A stretch of DNA of 64,000 nucleotides from the NCBI GenBank assembly GCA_015065165.1, contig SVQU01000006.1, positions 19,128 through 83,127 on the forward strand, written 5' to 3'. The notes below the pieces were generated by a model, which saw nothing but the letters and a program-made list of their open reading frames with translations, made no database searches and had not been told where the DNA came from. A program made the translations under genes and the position numbers. Shown in pieces: positions 59,206 through 64,000 of this stretch; the stretch's first letter is position 1; the number at the start of each line of letters is the position of its first letter. The stretch is from Oscillospiraceae bacterium. Its GTDB lineage: Bacteria > Bacillota > Clostridia > Oscillospirales > CAG-382.

Positions 59206-60165
59206 ATGAATTTTTCCATTGACACCACCATGGTTATTGAAGAAGCAAAAGCCACTGTTAAGAAGCGTGGCGCTGTTAGAATAACCGTCAATTTTCTTTT
59301 GGTTTATTTAATGACCATTTTGCTTGGCGCTTTTATTTTGTCAGGAGTATTTATACTTTTGGCCGTTTTTAGTTCTTTAAGCGATAATCCCCAATCCGGC
59401 TTAATGGGTATGATTCTTAATTTTCTGCAAGAGACAAGCGGCATTTTGAACTTTGCCTCTATACTTTCCTGCATTATGTTAATAGCAATACCCATTTATT
59501 ACTGTACCAAGCTTGAAAGACGCCGTTTATTTACAATGGGATTCACGAAGAAGAACGCGGTTTCTGAATATTTAGTTGGTCTGGGCATTGGATTTTTAAT
59601 GTTTGCCCTTTCCTTCGGGGTGATATATATTTTTGGTGGGTATGATTCGCTTTCTTTTAACTCCGACATTTCGGCGGGCATAATTGTTTTGACATTTCTC
59701 GGTTTTGTTATTCAAGGCATGAGCGAAGAGGTATTTGTGCGCGGCTATTATATGGTTTCTTTAGCCACCAACGGTAATATTCCCTTGGCGATTTTTATTA
59801 GTTCTTTTGCCTTTTCCCTTTTACACCTTGGTAACGACGGTTTAAATGCAATTGCGTTAATCAACCTGTTATTGTTTGGCATTTTCGCAGGTTTATATTT
59901 CATTCGCCGCGGAAATATTTGGGGCATCGGCGCATTACATACTATGTGGAACTTCGCCCAGGGCAATATTTTCGGATGTAAGGTTAGCGGGAATTTTGCG
60001 GGTGAATCCATTATTGCAACAAGCCAGACCGACAGATTTAGCTTTATCAACGGCGGAGAATTCGGACCTGAGGGCGGTATTGCCGTTACGGTTATACTTT
60101 TGGCGGGAATCGTTGTTTTATATTTTATAAAAAACAAGGACAGGTTTGCTGAAATTGATTGTTAA
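59206..60165 (+). CDS. CPBP family intramembrane glutamic endopeptidase
   Basis: GMSEEVFVRGYYMV, SFAFSLLHLGNDG, GALHTMWNFAQGN. Confidence 0.92.
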   Translation: MNFSIDTTMVIEEAKATVKKRGAVRITVNFLLVYLMTILLGAFILSGVFILLAVFSSLSDNPQSGLMGMILNFLQETSGILNFASILSCIMLIAIPIYYCTKLERRRLFTMGFTKKNAVSEYLVGLGIGFLMFALSFGVIYIFGGYDSLSFNSDISAGIIVLTFLGFVIQGMSEEVFVRGYYMVSLATNGNIPLAIFISSFAFSLLHLGNDGLNAIALINLLLFGIFAGLYFIRRGNIWGIGALHTMWNFAQGNIFGCKVSGNFAGESIIATSQTDRFSFINGGEFGPEGGIAVTVILLAGIVVLYFIKNKDRFAEIDC

Positions 60166-60274
60166 GGCTTTACAATCTACGTTATAACACAAAGAGGCGA
60201 CGATTTCGTCGTCTCTTTTTTCGTTATAACCACTTATGATATATCTGAATATATTATAAGTGGAGGTGAAAATT

Positions 60275-60682
60275 ATGGCTTTATTTAACTGCAGCTGCAA
60301 ATGCAATTGCACCCTTTGGGCGGTTATTTCTTCTTTGATTATCGGTATTATCACCGCATTTTTGCTGATAACCGGTGTTATCACCGTTGGCAACGCTTTT
60401 CTTTGGGTTGTTTTGGGTATTGCGGTTGTTTATCTTGGGATTTTATTGGTTGCTACCGCCCTTAACGGCGACAAGGACAACTGCGGATGCATTTGCACCG
60501 TTATTAACAGTGTGTTAGCGGGTATACTCGGCAGTGCCCTTTTTGCTGTAATTCTTCTTGCTGTGGGTGTTGTTGCCGCAAGTGTTGTAAGCGCGGTTTT
60601 AGTTGGGTTGCTTTTATTCTTCCTTTCGTTAACCTTAACCTCTACGGCTTGTTTGGTTAAGTGTATTGCAGATTGCGATTGA
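60275..60682 (+). CDS. Cys-rich membrane protein of unknown function
   Basis: MALFNCSCKCNCTLWAVISSLIIGII..., four TM segments, Cys clusters. Confidence 0.65.
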   Translation: MALFNCSCKCNCTLWAVISSLIIGIITAFLLITGVITVGNAFLWVVLGIAVVYLGILLVATALNGDKDNCGCICTVINSVLAGILGSALFAVILLAVGVVAASVVSAVLVGLLLFFLSLTLTSTACLVKCIADCD

Positions 60683-60689
60683 CGTTAGA

Positions 60690-60724
60690 TATCGGCAGAG
60701 GGGTATTCCTCTGCCGATTTTTTG
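60690..60724 (+). terminator. Rho-independent terminator
   Basis: ATCGGCAGAGG...CCTCTGCCGATTTTTT. Confidence 0.8.
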
Positions 60725-60747
60725 TGTAGTTATATGGGAGTGAAAGC

Positions 60748-61108
60748 GGAACGTCGAGGACGCCGTTCCCTACACGGTTATTGGGCGAGAACGGGCGATT
60801 CGTGAATCGCCCCTACGGCTCGGGATGACAGGACGGGGAGGGTTCGCGGATGACCCGTTTTTTTCAAGAATTGTAGGGACAGGCGTCCTCGACTGTCCGT
60901 AAAAACGGCGGGAGTAGAACCCCCGCCCTACGGTGGAATCGGTGTGGTATCGCGTTAAGGTGAGATTTTTACGTATAGGTTACATTACGGGCGGTCGAGG
61001 ATGGCATTCACTACAGGGATGTTGGGTGAAAACGGAACGTCGGGGACGCCGTTCCCTACACGGTTATTAGGCGAGAACGGGCGATTCGTGAATCGCCCCT
61101 ACGGCTCA
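60748..61108. repeat. Cluster of palindromic CTAC-suffix units including an ~80-bp direct duplication
   Basis: 60748-60773 and 61034-61059 GGAACG-TCGRGGACGC-CGTTCC-CTAC, inverted unit 60873-60898, degenerate unit 60989-61014, plus GGGCGATTCGTGAATCGCCCCTAC twice and GGCGGG..CCCGCCCTAC. Confidence 0.9.
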
Positions 61109-61187
61109 TAGCAAAAAACTAAGACCACCGATTTTGCGGTGGTCTTGGTTATTATGAGTGCACAAGAATATTAAATGTAACACCGGA

Positions 61188-62612
61188 TTAAAGATTATAA
61201 TATCTATCGAATTCGGCGGGATGGGGGATTTTGGCAAGCTCGCGGCATTCTTCACGTTTGGTACGGATGAAGTTGGTAATAAGCACCTCGGGGAATACAC
61301 CGCCTGCGGTAAGGTAATCGTGGTCGGCTTCCAATGCGTTAAGCGCTTCGTCAAGAGAAGTGGGAAGATGCTTAAGCTTTGCCTTTTCCTCGTCGCTTAA
61401 GTGATAAAGGTTAACGTCATAGGGGCCCCAGCCGTTGGCGTGAGGGTCGATTTTATTTTTAACACCGTCGAGACCTGCCATAAGGATTGCCGCATAGCAG
61501 AAATAGGGGTTACAGGTCGCATCGGGGTTGCGAAGCTCGAAACGGCGTTTATCGGGGCTTTTTGCATAGGCGGGAATACGGATTACCGCGCTGCGGTTAG
61601 AGGTTGCATAACCCACTGTTACAGGTGCTTCAAAGCCGGGAACGAGACGTTTGAAGGAGTTTGTGCTGGGATTGGTTATTGCACAAAGAGATGCGATATG
61701 CTTAAGCAAACCGCCCATGAAGTAATGTGCAGTTTCGGAAAGGTTGGAATAGCCGTTATCATCGGAGAAAACGGGCACGCCATCCTTAAAGAGAAGCATA
61801 TGAACGTGCATACCGCTACCCGCTTCGCCATAGATGGGCTTGGGCATAAAGGTGGCGGTTTTGCCGTATTTAAGGGCGGTGTTACGGATGATATATTTAA
61901 TCATCATCGTAGCATCTGCCATATGAACAACCTCGCCAAGCTGGGGTTCGATTTCGAACTGACCGGAGGCGGCAACCTCGGGATGATGATAGTTGATATC
62001 TATGCCCATTTCCTTCATAAGAAGGCACATTTCGCTACGGCAATCGTAGGAGGTATCGAAGGGTTTTGCGATATGATAGTTTTTCTGTTTTGCAACCACA
62101 ACGCCCTTACCCTCGGTATCGCTGTTCCAATAGGACTGTTTTGCATCTACGGACGCGCCGATATAGTTACCCTGAACACCCCAGGTTACATCATCGAACA
62201 GATAAAACTCGAATTCGGGAAGAATTTTCATTGTATCTGCCACGCCGCTTTGTTTCATATATTCAACGGCGGCGCGAATGATGTTACGGGGATATTGAGC
62301 AAGAGGACGGTTTTCGGGTTGGTCGATAATCATCGCGTTACCCGTCATAGAAAGAGTGGGAATTTCACAGAATGGGTCGATTAAGGCAGTGTCGGGGTCG
62401 GGTATGAAAACCATATCGCTTTTTTCTACCACGGCGTAGCCATAGTTAGAAGCATCAAACCCTATACCGCTTTTCATCGTTTCCTCGGAAAAGTTATCTG
62501 CGGGGATGCTTACGTGGCGGTATTGACCGTTGATATCAACCATTTTGAAATCAACCATCTTTATACCCTTTTCTTTGATTAAATTAAGTATATCCTGAAT
62601 TGTTTTTGCCAT
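61188..62612 (-). CDS. glnA: Type I glutamine synthetase
   Basis: MVDINGQYRHVSIP, GSGMHVHMLLFKDG, NPSTNSFKRLVPGFEAPVTVGYATSNRSAVIRIP. Confidence 0.96.
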   Translation of the reverse strand: MAKTIQDILNLIKEKGIKMVDFKMVDINGQYRHVSIPADNFSEETMKSGIGFDASNYGYAVVEKSDMVFIPDPDTALIDPFCEIPTLSMTGNAMIIDQPENRPLAQYPRNIIRAAVEYMKQSGVADTMKILPEFEFYLFDDVTWGVQGNYIGASVDAKQSYWNSDTEGKGVVVAKQKNYHIAKPFDTSYDCRSEMCLLMKEMGIDINYHHPEVAASGQFEIEPQLGEVVHMADATMMIKYIIRNTALKYGKTATFMPKPIYGEAGSGMHVHMLLFKDGVPVFSDDNGYSNLSETAHYFMGGLLKHIASLCAITNPSTNSFKRLVPGFEAPVTVGYATSNRSAVIRIPAYAKSPDKRRFELRNPDATCNPYFCYAAILMAGLDGVKNKIDPHANGWGPYDVNLYHLSDEEKAKLKHLPTSLDEALNALEADHDYLTAGGVFPEVLITNFIRTKREECRELAKIPHPAEFDRYYNL

Positions 62613-62681
62613 TTTACTTCTCCTTATTTTTAATTTACTAAATTATAACAGTTTTTAAAGGTTTCGTCAAGTGGAGGAAAT

Positions 62682-63578
62682 TTAGCAATACATTAGTGAT
62701 TGGGTATTATCCTCGGAATATTCGATTTCTTCGGAAATTATGCTTGCCAAAACCGATATTTCCTGCAAGGTTTTTGCCTTTTGATTGCAGATTAGCGAAG
62801 CCAACAGGCTTTCGCAGAACAAACAGAAGGACAGACGGGAGGTAAAATCCTCATTATCAAAGGCTTCTGTACAATGGCGATAAATAAAATATGCCAATGC
62901 TCTCTCTAAATATTCATCTACACCAAAGGGGCATTTTTGGGAAGAATAGGTTAGGAACAAAGCCTTATGAGAATTATCAAGATACTCCAAGGAATCGATT
63001 ATTTTAAGCCAAAAGGTATCGTCATAGGTTTCTATTTTATATTTCTGTTTAATCATTTCGATTTTTGTTTTGTAATCGAAGGATTGGTTTTGCAATATTT
63101 CGTATATTTTCTTACGTTCTTTACGACCGTTAAAATTAATTAATTCATCGGTGGCACTGTCTTCTCCGATTTCTTCCATAACGTCATAGTTTTGAGAAGA
63201 AAGAATGATTCGCGCCGCCTCTCTGCAGGACATGCCCAACCCTATTTCTGCCACGTCTGTAAAATTATAAAATCTCGGATGTTCACGGCAGATATCACAA
63301 AGATAGCCTTCGCCCGCATTGAGGATGATTTTACACAAGCCGTTTTCATCGAGATGAGGACATCTGTCGCGGTCGCAAAGCTTAAAATGAGGTGTTTCTT
63401 CCCAAGAGATGCTTTCTTTTATATTTGAAGCGTAGCCGTTTTGTAGGTTTTGGTATTTATTGAGGGTGGTTTCATCAATATCTATTTCCCAACCGATGCA
63501 ACAGCTATGGTCGCATTTATCGGCAATACATTTGAATTTTTTATAATATGCGGGGGCGTAAAGCTTCATAATTTTCAC
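62682..63578 (-). CDS. FliB-like (flagellin lysine-N-methylase) Cys-rich protein
   Basis: FKCIADKCDHSCCIGWEIDID...CPHLDENGLCKI...CDICREHPRFYN. Confidence 0.8.
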   Translation of the reverse strand: MKIMKLYAPAYYKKFKCIADKCDHSCCIGWEIDIDETTLNKYQNLQNGYASNIKESISWEETPHFKLCDRDRCPHLDENGLCKIILNAGEGYLCDICREHPRFYNFTDVAEIGLGMSCREAARIILSSQNYDVMEEIGEDSATDELINFNGRKERKKIYEILQNQSFDYKTKIEMIKQKYKIETYDDTFWLKIIDSLEYLDNSHKALFLTYSSQKCPFGVDEYLERALAYFIYRHCTEAFDNEDFTSRLSFCLFCESLLASLICNQKAKTLQEISVLASIISEEIEYSEDNTQSLMYC

Positions 63579-63681
63579 CTTGGTTAAACGGAATGTTTTT
63601 TACATTGTACCACAAGGAGTAGAAAAAGTAAATAAAATTAGATTCTCTCTTATCATATATCCGATGACGGCGGATTTAAAT

Positions 63682-63711
63682 AAAAAAGACTTGCATACGC
63701 AAGTCTTTTTT
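63682..63711. terminator. Rho-independent terminator-like hairpin
   Basis: AAAAAAGACTTGC-ATAC-GCAAGTCTTTTTT. Confidence 0.75.
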
Positions 63712-63788
63712 CCGCCTATGGGCTACAAAAAAGATATTTTTGCAGTTTTACGTATGAATTTGAACTCTTGCATATCCGTTCGTTTTTT

Positions 63789-63961
63789 AGTGATATTCCG
63801 ACTTCGTCGGAGTGATATTACTTGCTTTGCTCGTAGTGATATTGCTCCACTTCGTTCCGCAGTGATATTATATTCGCCATTAACTGCCGAAGGCAATATC
63901 ACTCGGCTTTAGCCGAATACCACTGCGAAGCAATATAACTCGCTGTAAGGCGAATATAACT
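63789..63961. repeat. Opposed array: 4 x AGTGATATT then 4 x AATAT(C/A)ACT-like, with intervening mini-hairpins
   Basis: AGTGATATT at 63789, 63811, 63835, 63861; AATATCACT 63895, AATACCACT 63916, AATATAACT 63932 and 63953. Confidence 0.9.
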
Positions 63962-63997
63962 GAAAACGACAAGTTTCTGTCGAAACTTGTCGTTTTC
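63962..63997. terminator. Perfect 16-bp stem hairpin closing the right-edge array
   Basis: GAAAACGACAAGTTTC-TGTC-GAAACTTGTCGTTTTC. Confidence 0.7.
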
Positions 63998-64000
63998 TGG

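Noticed and set aside
61401-62384. 327-aa plus-strand ORF over glnA
   Set aside because: Antisense shadow of glutamine synthetase.
63789-63961. Regularly spaced repeats at the right edge as a CRISPR array
   Set aside because: Repeats are 9 bp, spacers are mini-hairpins, and orientation flips midway; no cas genes seen.

Overview
The window looks like a chromosomal segment of a Firmicute, probably a Clostridia/Oscillospirales-type organism (inferred from gene content and order). Two housekeeping blocks are clear. One on the minus strand runs dgt-dnaG-rpoD-pheS-pheT-ireB. One on the plus strand runs yicC-remA-rpoZ-priA-def-fmt-rsmB-rlmN-stp-prkC-rsgA-pssA. Accessory content lies mostly between 28 and 56 kb and at the right edge. 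The main unusual items are: (1) an ~8.7 kb island splitting a tRNA-Pro(UGG) gene into two halves that rebuild a perfect cloverleaf, with a second intact tRNA-Pro(UGG), identical 26-bp repeats inside both ends, a RES-domain gene plus membrane-anchored partner, an integrase remnant and an RHS toxin cassette; (2) a three-gene ECF sigma / anti-sigma-like / dockerin locus in which each gene is preceded by the same 34-bp motif; (3) a right-edge array of four AGTGATATT blocks facing four reverse-complement-like blocks, alternating with mini-hairpins; (4) a dispersed palindrome family with constant core TCGRGGACGC and constant CTAC suffix but covarying outer arms; (5) a translationally coupled PAP2 / TipAS / radical SAM / methyltransferase operon. 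All assignments were made by eye from sequence and translated ORFs; no searches were run.
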